Assembly (NCBI GenBank): GCA_028282925.1
Contig: JANQGV010000027.1
Span: 1-40,380 of the forward strand
DNA: 40,380 nt
Direction: 5' to 3'
From: Thermodesulfobacteriota bacterium
GTDB lineage: Bacteria > Desulfobacterota > WTBG01 > CAIYCZ01 > CAIRTM01
Part shown: piece by piece, positions 17,309-25,638 of the stretch
Layout of the letters: each line of letters starts with the position of its first letter
How positions within the stretch are numbered: the stretch's first letter is position 1
Notes under the pieces: model-generated
What the model saw: only the letters and a program-made list of their open reading frames with translations
Databases searched by the model: none
Told to the model about the DNA's origin: nothing
Made by a program: the position numbers and the translations under genes

Positions 17309-17827
17309 TTATCGTTTCCCTGCCAGATACACAATAAGTGCTCCGCTTTTTCGCTTCGCCGCTTTTTCCCAGGTAAAGGTCAAAACTTTTCCGGCCCGTT
17401 TCAGTTCCACCATTTCCCCTTCAATAACTCCGGGCAACACTGCTTCCCCCCGGGAATGAAGCCCTTTTCCCACGATAATACGTATGGTCCGCATTCCCCG
17501 CAATGCTACCGCCTGAATAAAGCTCATTGTTTTCGAAACAGCCTCTTCCGCAGTACATCCGTGCAAATCAAGCTCGGCCTGGGGCTCCGGATATTCCTTT
17601 ATCAATTCGTGAACCGGAACGGAATCCTTTTTCAGCAGGCTGCCTTTTTCTTCAAGCAATGTTTTGCCGCTTTTATCGGCCAGGGACTGCTCAAGCAATT
17701 CTGAAAAATTCTCTCTGGTGACTTCTTCCTCCATTTCCGCTTCCGCTTCATCATTGCCGAAAATCTGGTACAGGTCATCATCGGAGGTTAAGGTTCGGAC
17801 ACCTTTTTGTGCTTTTTTCCTGGACAT
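17309..17827 (-). CDS. Smr domain protein
   Basis: A 172-residue protein with an acidic, probably flexible N-terminal half and a C-terminal Smr domain: LDLHGCT at about 86-92, then the long helix ALRGMRTIRIIVGKGLHSRG (109-127) and LPGVIEGEM. Smr domains are found at the end of MutS2 and as stand-alone proteins and act as nucleases on DNA or RNA; LDLHG and GKG/HSRG carry the residues linked to nicking. The target here is unknown. It sits 5 bp before the TPR gene and 48 bp after the zinc-ribbon gene in a same-strand cluster. Confidence 0.88.
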   Translation of the reverse strand: MSRKKAQKGVRTLTSDDDLYQIFGNDEAEAEMEEEVTRENFSELLEQSLADKSGKTLLEEKGSLLKKDSVPVHELIKEYPEPQAELDLHGCTAEEAVSKTMSFIQAVALRGMRTIRIIVGKGLHSRGEAVLPGVIEGEMVELKRAGKVLTFTWEKAAKRKSGALIVYLAGKR

Positions 17828-17875
17828 CTCCGTGTTCCAAAAGAAGACTGTTTTGTGCAGGGCTTTCTGGTCCCG

Positions 17876-18226
17876 TCAATCCCAGCAGCCCACATGTTCA
17901 AAGCGTAATCCCGCCTTTCCACAGGCCGGACAAAGACAGGGGCTTGTCGGCAAAATGAAGGGCCGCTTTTCCTCTGAGGCGGCCTCCGTCTCCCCGGACT
18001 GTTTTGTGCACGGCGCCTGTATTGCCGGATCATTATAGAAGGTTACATCCGCGTTACAGACCTCGCACCGGGAAAACGGCTCGAGATAGTTTTTTACTAC
18101 AAACGTATTACAGTTCCGGCAAAGGGCGGGGGCGTAACAGACAGCGTCATAGTTGTGCTTACCGCTGCCGCCGGTGAAATCGGTCTCAAATCCACATGTG
18201 CAGGATGCTTTTATCAGGGCGCCCAT
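17876..18226 (-). CDS. Cysteine-rich zinc-ribbon-like protein
   Basis: A 116-residue protein with Cys at residues 9, 11, 30, 36, 39, 54, 57, 73, 97, 99, 102 and 114. The CRNC (36-39) and CEVC (54-57) pairs look like one zinc ribbon and CLCPAC near the C-terminus like half of another. I do not recognise the family. No hydrophobic segment is present, so it is cytoplasmic. It lies between djlA-like and Smr genes on the same strand with gaps of 66 and 48 bp. The initiation site is uncertain because no strong ribosome binding site is visible. Confidence 0.65.
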   Translation of the reverse strand: MGALIKASCTCGFETDFTGGSGKHNYDAVCYAPALCRNCNTFVVKNYLEPFSRCEVCNADVTFYNDPAIQAPCTKQSGETEAASEEKRPFILPTSPCLCPACGKAGLRFEHVGCWD

Positions 18227-18292
18227 TGGTCCGTATCTGCCGATTGGTTCAAGGAGGTCCTTGCCTCCTGCCTGTACCCTCTTGCTCTTTTA

Positions 18293-19042
18293 CTAAAAGC
18301 CTCTTTCCCTTCGAATTTTCTCATAGGCTTCCTGAATTTCACGGAAGCGAGTCGTTGCAAATTGGGTGAATTCCTCGGGCAGTCCCTTGGACACGATCGT
18401 GTCGGGATGAAAGTCTTTGACAAGCTTTTTATAACTGTTTTTTATTTCATCGACCGTGCTCTGGGGGGTACAATTCAGACTTTTATAATATTTGTCGGTG
18501 TCGTCAAAATAAACCGCTTTTATGTTGTTGTATTGCTGATCACTGATATTGAAAATCTCTTGTATCTGAGTCAGAGCCGCCTCTTCGGAAGCATGCAATG
18601 AACCGTCGGCCGCCGCCACCCGAAACAAAACATCCATAAAGGATATCAGCACAGCCGGTTGGCCGCGGTTGATTTGATAAAACTGTGCAGCAAAATCATC
18701 GATAGAATAGGGCGAGTTTTTGGCTTCATTGAAAACCTGTTTGGCAAAGCCCTTTTCCGTTTCCGATATGTTCATGGAACCGATAAAGGTATCCACTACG
18801 GCCAGTTCGTTCTGGGTAACTGCGCCGTCGATTTTCGCAATCTTGCCCAGAATTGAAAAAATACAGACGAAATATGCCGCCTGGGCCTGTTCGGACTGCT
18901 GCAGCGGTCTTTGCTGTCCCGGCAGTTCCCCTTCTCTTTTATCCAGCAGATGGTGGCCCACTGCCGCTCCGACAACAGCGCCCAGCGGACCACCCAAAAA
19001 CAGCCCTAAAGAGCCGAATGTGAGCTTTCCAAACCAACTCAT
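18293..19042 (-). CDS. DjlA-like co-chaperone with TerB and J domains
   Basis: A 249-residue protein with the DjlA layout: a short N-terminal glycine-rich hydrophobic segment (about residues 8-30, a membrane-inserting glycine zipper), a TerB-like helical domain (about 55-175, with the repeated acidic KIDGAVTQNE and AADGSLHASEE motifs), and a C-terminal J domain (about 183-248) with HPD at 212-214. DjlA proteins sit at the inner membrane facing the cytoplasm and stimulate DnaK. A perfect AAGGAGG lies upstream of the ATG at 19042. It probably leads the zinc-ribbon, Smr and TPR genes downstream. Confidence 0.9.
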   Translation of the reverse strand: MSWFGKLTFGSLGLFLGGPLGAVVGAAVGHHLLDKREGELPGQQRPLQQSEQAQAAYFVCIFSILGKIAKIDGAVTQNELAVVDTFIGSMNISETEKGFAKQVFNEAKNSPYSIDDFAAQFYQINRGQPAVLISFMDVLFRVAAADGSLHASEEAALTQIQEIFNISDQQYNNIKAVYFDDTDKYYKSLNCTPQSTVDEIKNSYKKLVKDFHPDTIVSKGLPEEFTQFATTRFREIQEAYEKIRRERGF

Positions 19043-19129
19043 TGCAACCTCCTTGTATCAAAAAGTGATAATCTTGGTAGTATACCAGAGACTCGATAGT
19101 AAAGAAAGGCCGGGGATATCTCCGAGACA

Positions 19130-19660
19130 TCAAAGCCCGTCCTGAGCAAACAGAACCGCTACGATACACACAAGGCAGCAGGCTTCGATAAACAGCAGAT
19201 TTTTATTGGGATAAGGGCAAACATATTCCCCGTCCGGTTGTTCCTGTTCAAACCAGTGTACTTTTCTATGAAACAGATGCAGTGCTTCGGCCAGGGGCAC
19301 TCTTGAAACCATGCTTTTGTTCCAGCCGTAAAGCGTAGTAACAATATCCGGCAGTATACCAAAAAGAGCAGCGGTTAAAAAAAGCAGCGGCGACCCGAAC
19401 TGCTGAATAGAAAAAGCGAGAATCAGCGGGCCCGGCACAACCTCAAGCATCGTCGGCAGTACTTTTCTGAAAATGGTCTGTGGGGTTGCAATACATCCGT
19501 GGGGCACAAGATCAAAGGCAAAATGGGCCGCAAGACAACCTGCCGTTGCAACGGCAATCTGCACATTCGGGCCTGCACCGGCTTGCAGCGTAAAGGCGGT
19601 TACAAGGCAGGAAACGGTAATATGGGTTGTCGGTGTCATACCCTTCATTTTATCATACAT
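19130..19660 (-). CDS. Predicted inner-membrane protein
   Basis: A 176-residue protein with about three to four hydrophobic segments (roughly residues 14-50, 72-105 and 155-172) and the polar sequence HFAFDLVPHG at about 46-55, which recalls the membrane-bound YdjM/DUF457-type metal-dependent hydrolases, where His and Asp in such segments are the candidate metal ligands. This assignment is tentative. The start is uncertain: ATG at 19660 has AGAGGA nearly touching it, and in-frame ATGs follow at residues 5 and 8. It precedes the djlA-like gene by 87 bp on the same strand. Confidence 0.6.
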   Translation of the reverse strand: MYDKMKGMTPTTHITVSCLVTAFTLQAGAGPNVQIAVATAGCLAAHFAFDLVPHGCIATPQTIFRKVLPTMLEVVPGPLILAFSIQQFGSPLLFLTAALFGILPDIVTTLYGWNKSMVSRVPLAEALHLFHRKVHWFEQEQPDGEYVCPYPNKNLLFIEACCLVCIVAVLFAQDGL

Positions 19661-20136
19661 TTCCTCTATTAGAAACTACCGTCACCGGCCATTGTGACGT
19701 AAGGGCCTTATTTAATAATCGCATGATAAAAATTTCATATTAGTCCCCAAAAAAAACAAATATTGTGGGAAAACACAGCAAATAAAGGCAAAAAAAATCA
19801 AAAAGCGCAACTAAAGGTTTTTTGACGGCTAAAAGGCGTGAAAAAATCGATATCCCAAAAAAAACATATTTAATGAAAAATAGCTGTCAAGTTCCCAAAA
19901 AAACAACTATATGAATGCTTCTAAACGTGTTTTTTTAAAATAATCTGTTTCGTACTTACTCTATTGAATGCACCACACCCTTCCTTGTAAAACAAATTAT
20001 TAAAAGCTACTAAAAAAATATTAATAAAAACATCAAAACCTCCGTAAAGATACTATACTTGTGAAGCTTTTTATTTCGCCGGAGCTTTTCGGGAACGAAA
20101 CCGTCGGAAAGAGGTGCAATGATAAAGGGGTGCATA
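19661..20136. promoter_or_regulatory. AT-rich upstream region with repeated CCC-A-tract motif
   Basis: No gene is visible in this strongly AT-rich region between the membrane protein (minus) and the TonB receptor (plus). The motif CCC followed by seven or eight A and then CA occurs three times on the plus strand, starting at about 19746, 19854 and 19894, among many other A-tracts. Such phased A-tracts bend DNA and attract nucleoid proteins, and three copies may also be binding sites for a regulator of the receptor operon. TATACT at 20054-20059 is the best -10 box for that operon, without a good -35. Confidence 0.4.
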
Positions 20137-22206
20137 ATGAAAAATGTAAAAACCTTTCTTTATCCGTCTTTATTCATTGTAATGCTCATCCTGACTGCAG
20201 CCTCTCCATCCTGGGCCGACACCACCGGCAGTTCTGCAGAGGCCGTTGACTTTACCGCCTACTCACTGGAAGAGTTGATGCGTACCGAAGTCTTCTCGGT
20301 TACAAAAAAGGCCCAGAAATTGTCCCAGACTGCGGCAGCCGTGTTTGTTATAAGCAAAGAAGATATCCGTCGTAGCGGATTTACGACCCTGCCCGATATG
20401 CTGCGCATGGTGCCGGGCGTGCAGGTGGCCCGCACCGACCCCGGTGACTTTGCGGTGAGCGCCCGGGGATTTTTGGGCGAGTTTGCCAATAAGCTGCTGG
20501 TACTGATTGACGGCCGCAGCATTTACTCTCCGCTCTTTTCCGGGGTTTTCTGGGATTTTCGGGATATGCTCCTGGAAGATATCGAGCGGATAGAGGTCAT
20601 TCGTGGACCGGGTGCAACCATGTGGGGGTCCAACGCCGTTAACGGGGTTATAAACATCATAACAAAACACGCCCGGGACACCATGGGCGGTATGGTGACC
20701 GCCACAGTCGGCAATACCGACGAGTGGTATGAAGCGGTCCGCTACGGCGGGAAGCTGGGAGAGGCTCTCCATTACCGCCTGTATGCCAAGCATATACAGT
20801 TCGGCGCCGTGGAAAACCGGCGCATGGAAGAACCCGAATACATACGTACCGGCTTTCGAATCGACTGGGAGCCGTCTTCAAAACACTCCTTTGTTTTCAC
20901 CGGCGACTATTACAACGGCCGCGAAAAATCATGGACAAGCCGTCCGCTGATCAATCATGAGCCCGGCCGGGCCCTGGTAAAGGGGCATGGATACCCCTCG
21001 GGACTGCACCTGCTTGGCCGTTGGACCTATACACCCGGGCCCACGTCTGAGATGAAGCTCCAAATATATTACGACCGCACCCGCCACAGGGCAAACCGCT
21101 ATACAAACGCCGAACAATACAAAGACTCATCCGATCTCGAGAAAGATGAATCGGCTCTGGACACCTTCGATGTGGACCTGCAACACCGGTTTGTTCCCTT
21201 TGCACGCCATGAAATCATCTGGGGCCTGGGGTTCCGCATGCATAAAGACCATAAGAGAGAGCGCAACGTGTTTTACGTTCTTGATCCCCGCAGTCGCTAT
21301 GTTCATATATACAGCGGATTTATCCAGGATGAAATAACTCTGCTCAAAGACCGGTTGAAGTTGATTCTGGGCTCAAAGTTCGAGTATAACAGCTATACCG
21401 ACTTTGAGGTGCAGCCCACCCTCCGGATACTCTGGACGCCCGATGCCCGGCAAACCGTTTGGGCCGCGGTGTCCCGTGCCGTTAGGCTTCCCTCGCACTT
21501 TGAACACGACGGCCGTGTCCGGCTGGGCGTGCTCCCCCGGATCGCGACCGGATCTTTTCGCAAAGGCCTTATTGAATGGCAGGGCACCGACAGCTTTGAT
21601 TCAGAAACCATGATGGCCTACGAACTCGGTTATCGCATACAGGCCACCAGCACCTTTTCCTGGGACATGACCGCTTTCTATAATTATTATAAAGAGCTCC
21701 GCACTGTTGAGCCGACATCTCCCATGCGTAGTTCTACCTATATACTTTACCCTCTAAAAAGTGATAATAAAATGAAGGGCCGCACCTACGGCCTTGAGAT
21801 AGCCGCAACCTGGCAGGTACGAGCGTGGTGGAGGCTGCAGGCAAGCTTTACCTGGCTGCAGATGAATCTGAATCCGAAAACAGACAGCCGGGCAAACAAT
21901 GCCTCCGCCGATGAAAATCTGAGCCCGAGCACCCAATGGACACTGAGGTCGTTAATCGAGATTTCTCCCCGGGTTGAACTTGATACAGGCCTGTACTTTA
22001 CAGACGATATTCCCGGCTTTGGAATAAAGCGATATCTTAATCTCTGCATTCGACTGGGCTGGAGACCGGTTAAAAATCTCGAGCTTTCCCTTATCGGACA
22101 GAACCTGCTTGACAACAAGCATAATGAATTTTCCGATGAGGTATTCAGGCGGGCCGAAAGCGAGGTTCGCCGAACAATCTACGGTAGAATTTGCTGGAAT
22201 TTTTAG
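20137..22206 (+). CDS. TonB-dependent outer-membrane receptor
   Basis: A 689-residue outer-membrane transporter. A classic signal peptide ends at SWA (about residue 27). The plug domain follows (about 45-165), including AVFVISKEDIRRSG, LPDMLRMVPGVQV, VLIDGRSIY and IERIEVIRGPGATMWGSNAV, and then a beta-barrel to the C-terminal CWNF, which ends in the aromatic residue typical of barrels. A TonB-box-like segment may lie in EELMRTEVFSV. The substrate is unknown. The start at 20137 gives a clean signal peptide and has AAAGGGG upstream; ATG 20119 is in frame and also has a good site. It leads a three-gene set with a YfiR-like protein and a hybrid kinase, so uptake or binding of the ligand may be coupled to signalling. 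Confidence 0.93.
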   Translation: MKNVKTFLYPSLFIVMLILTAASPSWADTTGSSAEAVDFTAYSLEELMRTEVFSVTKKAQKLSQTAAAVFVISKEDIRRSGFTTLPDMLRMVPGVQVARTDPGDFAVSARGFLGEFANKLLVLIDGRSIYSPLFSGVFWDFRDMLLEDIERIEVIRGPGATMWGSNAVNGVINIITKHARDTMGGMVTATVGNTDEWYEAVRYGGKLGEALHYRLYAKHIQFGAVENRRMEEPEYIRTGFRIDWEPSSKHSFVFTGDYYNGREKSWTSRPLINHEPGRALVKGHGYPSGLHLLGRWTYTPGPTSEMKLQIYYDRTRHRANRYTNAEQYKDSSDLEKDESALDTFDVDLQHRFVPFARHEIIWGLGFRMHKDHKRERNVFYVLDPRSRYVHIYSGFIQDEITLLKDRLKLILGSKFEYNSYTDFEVQPTLRILWTPDARQTVWAAVSRAVRLPSHFEHDGRVRLGVLPRIATGSFRKGLIEWQGTDSFDSETMMAYELGYRIQATSTFSWDMTAFYNYYKELRTVEPTSPMRSSTYILYPLKSDNKMKGRTYGLEIAATWQVRAWWRLQASFTWLQMNLNPKTDSRANNASADENLSPSTQWTLRSLIEISPRVELDTGLYFTDDIPGFGIKRYLNLCIRLGWRPVKNLELSLIGQNLLDNKHNEFSDEVFRRAESEVRRTIYGRICWNF

Positions 22207-22276
22207 TTTTTTCCGGAAACATCGAATATAAAAAAAGAGGGTTCATTCATATGAGAGAGGGCAATCCGCGGGTACA

Positions 22277-22882
22277 ATGTCTACGCACGTGAAACGAAAA
22301 AAAGTCCGCACACTCGCTTTATGCTACCTTATTCTGCAGGCCCTGATGACGGTATGCACACCGCCGGTGTGCGCGGAAACGGCATCCATAACCGAATGCA
22401 GGGTCAAGGCCGGTTTTCTCTACCGGTTTGCCATCTTTATCGACTGGCCTGAAAAAACATTCCTTAAGGATAATGCCCCGCTGCGCGTATGCATTTTCAA
22501 TGGAAAGCCCTGCGAAAACGCCTTTGATATTTTAGACAATAAATATGTAAACGAGCATCCTGTTGAGGTGCTTTACTACGAAGAACTGCAGCAGGAAGAC
22601 AAGCAGCCGTTTCACGTGCTGTATATTAATTCCACAGACCCGACACTTATTAAAAGCGTGCTTCAGCAGCATCGTTTACAAAACGTGCTGACTGTTGGGC
22701 ACTTACCGGATTTTGCCCGCATGGGCGGTATCATCAATTTTTATAAACAGGATAATAAATTCCGCTTTGAAATAAATCCGGCGGCGGCCCGGCTGGCCGG
22801 TTTGAGAATCAGTTCGCAGTTGTTGAAGCTTGCCCGCATAATCAAGGAATCAGAAGCTTCACCGAAACCTATTCTGAAATGA
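22277..22882 (+). CDS. YfiR-family (DUF4154) periplasmic protein
   Basis: A 201-residue exported protein. The signal peptide ends near VCA (residue 33). The mature part matches the YfiR/DUF4154 domain: VKAGFLYRFAIFIDWPE at the start, the LRVCIFNGKP strand, VLYINSTDP, and the C-terminal GGIINFYKQDNKFRFEINP with the following LRISSQLLKLARI helix. In Pseudomonas, YfiR is a redox-sensitive periplasmic repressor of the cyclase YfiN, acting on its periplasmic sensor domain. Here the next gene, overlapping by four bases (ATGA), is a kinase with a similar sensor domain, so this protein probably controls that kinase. Confidence 0.9.
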   Translation: MSTHVKRKKVRTLALCYLILQALMTVCTPPVCAETASITECRVKAGFLYRFAIFIDWPEKTFLKDNAPLRVCIFNGKPCENAFDILDNKYVNEHPVEVLYYEELQQEDKQPFHVLYINSTDPTLIKSVLQQHRLQNVLTVGHLPDFARMGGIINFYKQDNKFRFEINPAAARLAGLRISSQLLKLARIIKESEASPKPILK

Positions 22883-25248
22883 AACAAGGAGGGGCGTTGT
22901 CGTTTTTAAGAGACCTTCCAATTAAATGGAAGCTGAACAGCATAATTATCGTTATCAGCAGCACGGTTATACTGCTTGCAATAACCGCGTTTATTCTTAA
23001 GTACCGCAGTGAAACCCGCTCGACCTTGACCAAGGATCTTACCAGCCTGGCCAGGGTTATCGGGACAAACTGTGCGTCTGCCCTGTTGTTCGACGACCGG
23101 AAGGCCGCCGAGCAGACCCTGGCGGCCCTTGGCGTTAAACCCCACATTGTGTCGGCCTGTATATATGACCAGGACAAGGCCATTTTCGCCCGGTATAAAC
23201 GTTACGACACCACCAGCGATTGCCCCTCTACTCTCCCCGATAAAAACATTCACTACTATGCCGATCAGCACCTTTTGCTGTTTCAGACGATTATTATCAA
23301 CAAGGAAAAAATCGGTACCATCTATATCAACTACGACCTGCAGGAGTTTCACCTGCGCCTGCAACAGTACATCGGCATATCAGTGTCTATTGCTCTTTTA
23401 GCGCTGACGTTGACGATTCTGCTTTCCAACATACTTCAGCGGTTTATTTCTCTACCCCTTGTCAACCTCACCAATACGGTTCGCAAAATATCTACCAACA
23501 AAGATTATTCCATCCGGGCCGAAAAGCACAGCAATGATGAAATCGGTGTGCTGATCGACGGCTTCAACATCATGGTTTCCGAAATACAGAAGCGTGACGA
23601 CTTCCTGGAAAAGCAGGTTGCCGGTCGCACCGCCGAACTGACCCAGGCCAACGAAGAGTTGCGGGAGGAAATAGCTGAACGCAAACGTTGGGAAGCCGAA
23701 CGGGCCCGGCTGGCCTCAGCCATAGATCAGGCAAAGGAAACCGTGGTGATCATGGATGCCGACGGCACAATCCTGTATATCAATCCCGCCATGGAAGAAG
23801 TGCTCGGTTACACCCGGGAAAACATAAAAGGCAAAAATGCCTTTCAGTCCGAGTCGGGAATTTATGATCAAAAGTTTTATGACGATATCTGGCAGACCAT
23901 CAGCGGCGGCAACGCCTGGTCCGGGCGCGTTTCTTTTAAGAAAACAAGCGGTTCTCTTCGGGACTTCGAAACAAGCATTACGCCTATCCGTTTCCAGTCC
24001 GAAACCATCAACGGCTATGTTGCCATCGGCCGCGACGTAACCCACGAGTTGCGCCTGGAGAAAGAGTTGCGCCAGGCCCAGAAAATGGAGGCCATCGGTA
24101 CCCTGGCCGGCGGTATCGCCCACGACTTCAACAACATCCTGGCAGCCATAATCGGCTATTCCGAAATGGTTATCAAGTCTCTTCCCGAAAAATCCAAGGA
24201 GCAGCGCAAGATGGAACACGTGCTGACCGCCAGCCATCGCGCGAAAGATCTGGTAAAGCAGATTTTGGCTTTCAGCCGCCAGGGAGAGCAGGAAAAAAAG
24301 CCTATTCAACTGCAAATAGTTATTAACGAAGCCTTGAAACTGCTCCGGGCGTCTCTGCCGACCACCATTGATATCCAGACGGAACTCAACAGCAAAGCCT
24401 CCCTCATTGCCGACCCGATCCAGATGCATCAGCTCTTAATGAACCTTTGCACAAATGCGTCCTATGCAATGCAGGAAAGAGGGGGCGTGCTGAAAATCTG
24501 CCTGCAGGAAGTTGAAGTTGACCGGGAGCAGGCCGAACAGTCGTATGACCTGCAACCGGACAGATATCTGCAGTTGACCGTAAGCGACTCCGGAACAGGA
24601 ATACCCCAAGAAATTATCGATCGAATATTCGACCCCTTTTTTACAACAAAGGGTGTCGGCAAGGGAACCGGGTTGGGATTGGCCGTGGTGCACGGCATTG
24701 TTAAAAGCCATGGCGGCAGTATCTCGGTTGAAAGTCAGCCGGGCAGCGGCACGTCATTCCATGTGTTTCTGCCCCGCCTGGAAGAGGCCATACAGGAAGA
24801 GGCCGCCATGCTTGAAAAGCTGCCCCTTGGGTCCGAAAGCATTCTGTTTGTGGACGACGAAGAACTGCTCACCGATGTTGCCCAGGATATGCTCGAATCG
24901 CTGGGCTATTCCGTTGAAACCATCAACAGCAGCAAAGACGCCCTTGTTTTGTTTCGCGAGGATCCGGACCGCTTCGACCTGGTAATAACAGACCAGACCA
25001 TGCCGCACATGACCGGGTTTGAACTTGCAAAAAACTTTTTTCAGATCCGGCCGGAGCTTCCGTTGATCCTCTGCTCCGGTTACAGTGAAACCGTATCGAC
25101 CCGGACGGCAAAGCAGATCGGCATACACCGGTTTATAATGAAACCCTTTAATGTTCGGGAAATAGCCGATGCTGTCCGGACCGTGCTTGATGAGCAGGCC
25201 GCCAAAGGGGTTGAGGAGAAAGCACAATTGTATCCAGTCGATCAGTAA
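22879..25248 (+). CDS. Hybrid sensor histidine kinase (CHASE8-HAMP-PAS-HisKA-HATPase-REC)
   Basis: A 789-residue inner-membrane kinase. Order of parts: transmembrane segment (about 20-41); a periplasmic CHASE8-like sensor (about 45-160) with ASALLFDDRKAAEQTLAAL; second transmembrane segment (about 165-187); HAMP (about 187-240); coiled coil; PAS (about 276-390); HisKA with phosphoacceptor His415 in GGIAHDFNN; HATPase with N, G1 and G2 boxes (GTGLGLAVV near 596); and a C-terminal receiver (about 653-770) with Asp705. This is the YfiN sensor layout with a phosphorelay in place of the GGDEF output. The start ATG overlaps the YfiR stop; a TTG at 22897 with AAGGAGG upstream is also possible. No histidine phosphotransfer protein or DNA-binding regulator is adjacent. 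Confidence 0.93.
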   Translation: MKQGGALSFLRDLPIKWKLNSIIIVISSTVILLAITAFILKYRSETRSTLTKDLTSLARVIGTNCASALLFDDRKAAEQTLAALGVKPHIVSACIYDQDKAIFARYKRYDTTSDCPSTLPDKNIHYYADQHLLLFQTIIINKEKIGTIYINYDLQEFHLRLQQYIGISVSIALLALTLTILLSNILQRFISLPLVNLTNTVRKISTNKDYSIRAEKHSNDEIGVLIDGFNIMVSEIQKRDDFLEKQVAGRTAELTQANEELREEIAERKRWEAERARLASAIDQAKETVVIMDADGTILYINPAMEEVLGYTRENIKGKNAFQSESGIYDQKFYDDIWQTISGGNAWSGRVSFKKTSGSLRDFETSITPIRFQSETINGYVAIGRDVTHELRLEKELRQAQKMEAIGTLAGGIAHDFNNILAAIIGYSEMVIKSLPEKSKEQRKMEHVLTASHRAKDLVKQILAFSRQGEQEKKPIQLQIVINEALKLLRASLPTTIDIQTELNSKASLIADPIQMHQLLMNLCTNASYAMQERGGVLKICLQEVEVDREQAEQSYDLQPDRYLQLTVSDSGTGIPQEIIDRIFDPFFTTKGVGKGTGLGLAVVHGIVKSHGGSISVESQPGSGTSFHVFLPRLEEAIQEEAAMLEKLPLGSESILFVDDEELLTDVAQDMLESLGYSVETINSSKDALVLFREDPDRFDLVITDQTMPHMTGFELAKNFFQIRPELPLILCSGYSETVSTRTAKQIGIHRFIMKPFNVREIADAVRTVLDEQAAKGVEEKAQLYPVDQ

Positions 25249-25320
25249 TCTTTATCTCAAAAATCTTTTATAGCATTTATTAAAATTTTAACAGATGTGG
25301 GGCGGCTTGGGGTTCGACCC

Positions 25321-25600
25321 TTTGCAACGCAGCCGAGTGCAGCGCTTTCAGGAGGAGATAAGGGTCGACATGTTTGAGCCCCGTTTTTCAGGAGCGAGTT
25401 TGTTGACCCGCCGACTGAAATCGTGCCGCGAGGGTATCCCGCCGACGGCGGGACACGTTGCAGGGCGCCCTTTCTTTTCCCCCTTTTCTTTGGGGCGAAC
25501 AAAGAAAAGGGGTAGAAGACGCGCAGCGTCTTATAAACGTGTTCTTCCCGAAACGCTAAAAGCTTTTCGGGTCGCACGGCCAAAGGCCGTGGGATTATAA
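25321..25600 (+). repeat. Structured intergenic repeat, family 1, copy A
   Basis: First of three related elements in the window (others at 30743 and 38493). The 5' half, to about 25470, is nearly identical to the other copies and folds as a nested set: GGGTC (25362)/GACCC (25405) around a GCCCC hairpin, and CCCGCC-gac-GGCGGG (25438-25452). The 3' half carries four hairpins: 25480-25492 with 25500-25512 (13 bp), 25516-25522 with 25526-25532, 25547-25553 with 25565-25571, and 25575-25581 with 25585-25591. It lacks the about 100-bp leader found in copies B and C and lies between the convergent kinase and TPR genes. Confidence 0.85.
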
Positions 25601-25638
25601 ATTTAATAACCAGTGGGAAACAAACTTACAAATGAAAT

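Noticed and set aside
17846-18010. Identical 14-bp string GACTGTTTTGTGCA at 17846 and 17997
   Set aside because: Direct repeat with no further similarity, partly coding; probably chance or a trivial duplication.
25305-25325. GGTTCGA string resembling a tRNA T-loop
   Set aside because: Only three to four flanking pairs form, and no acceptor stem, anticodon arm or CCA is present.
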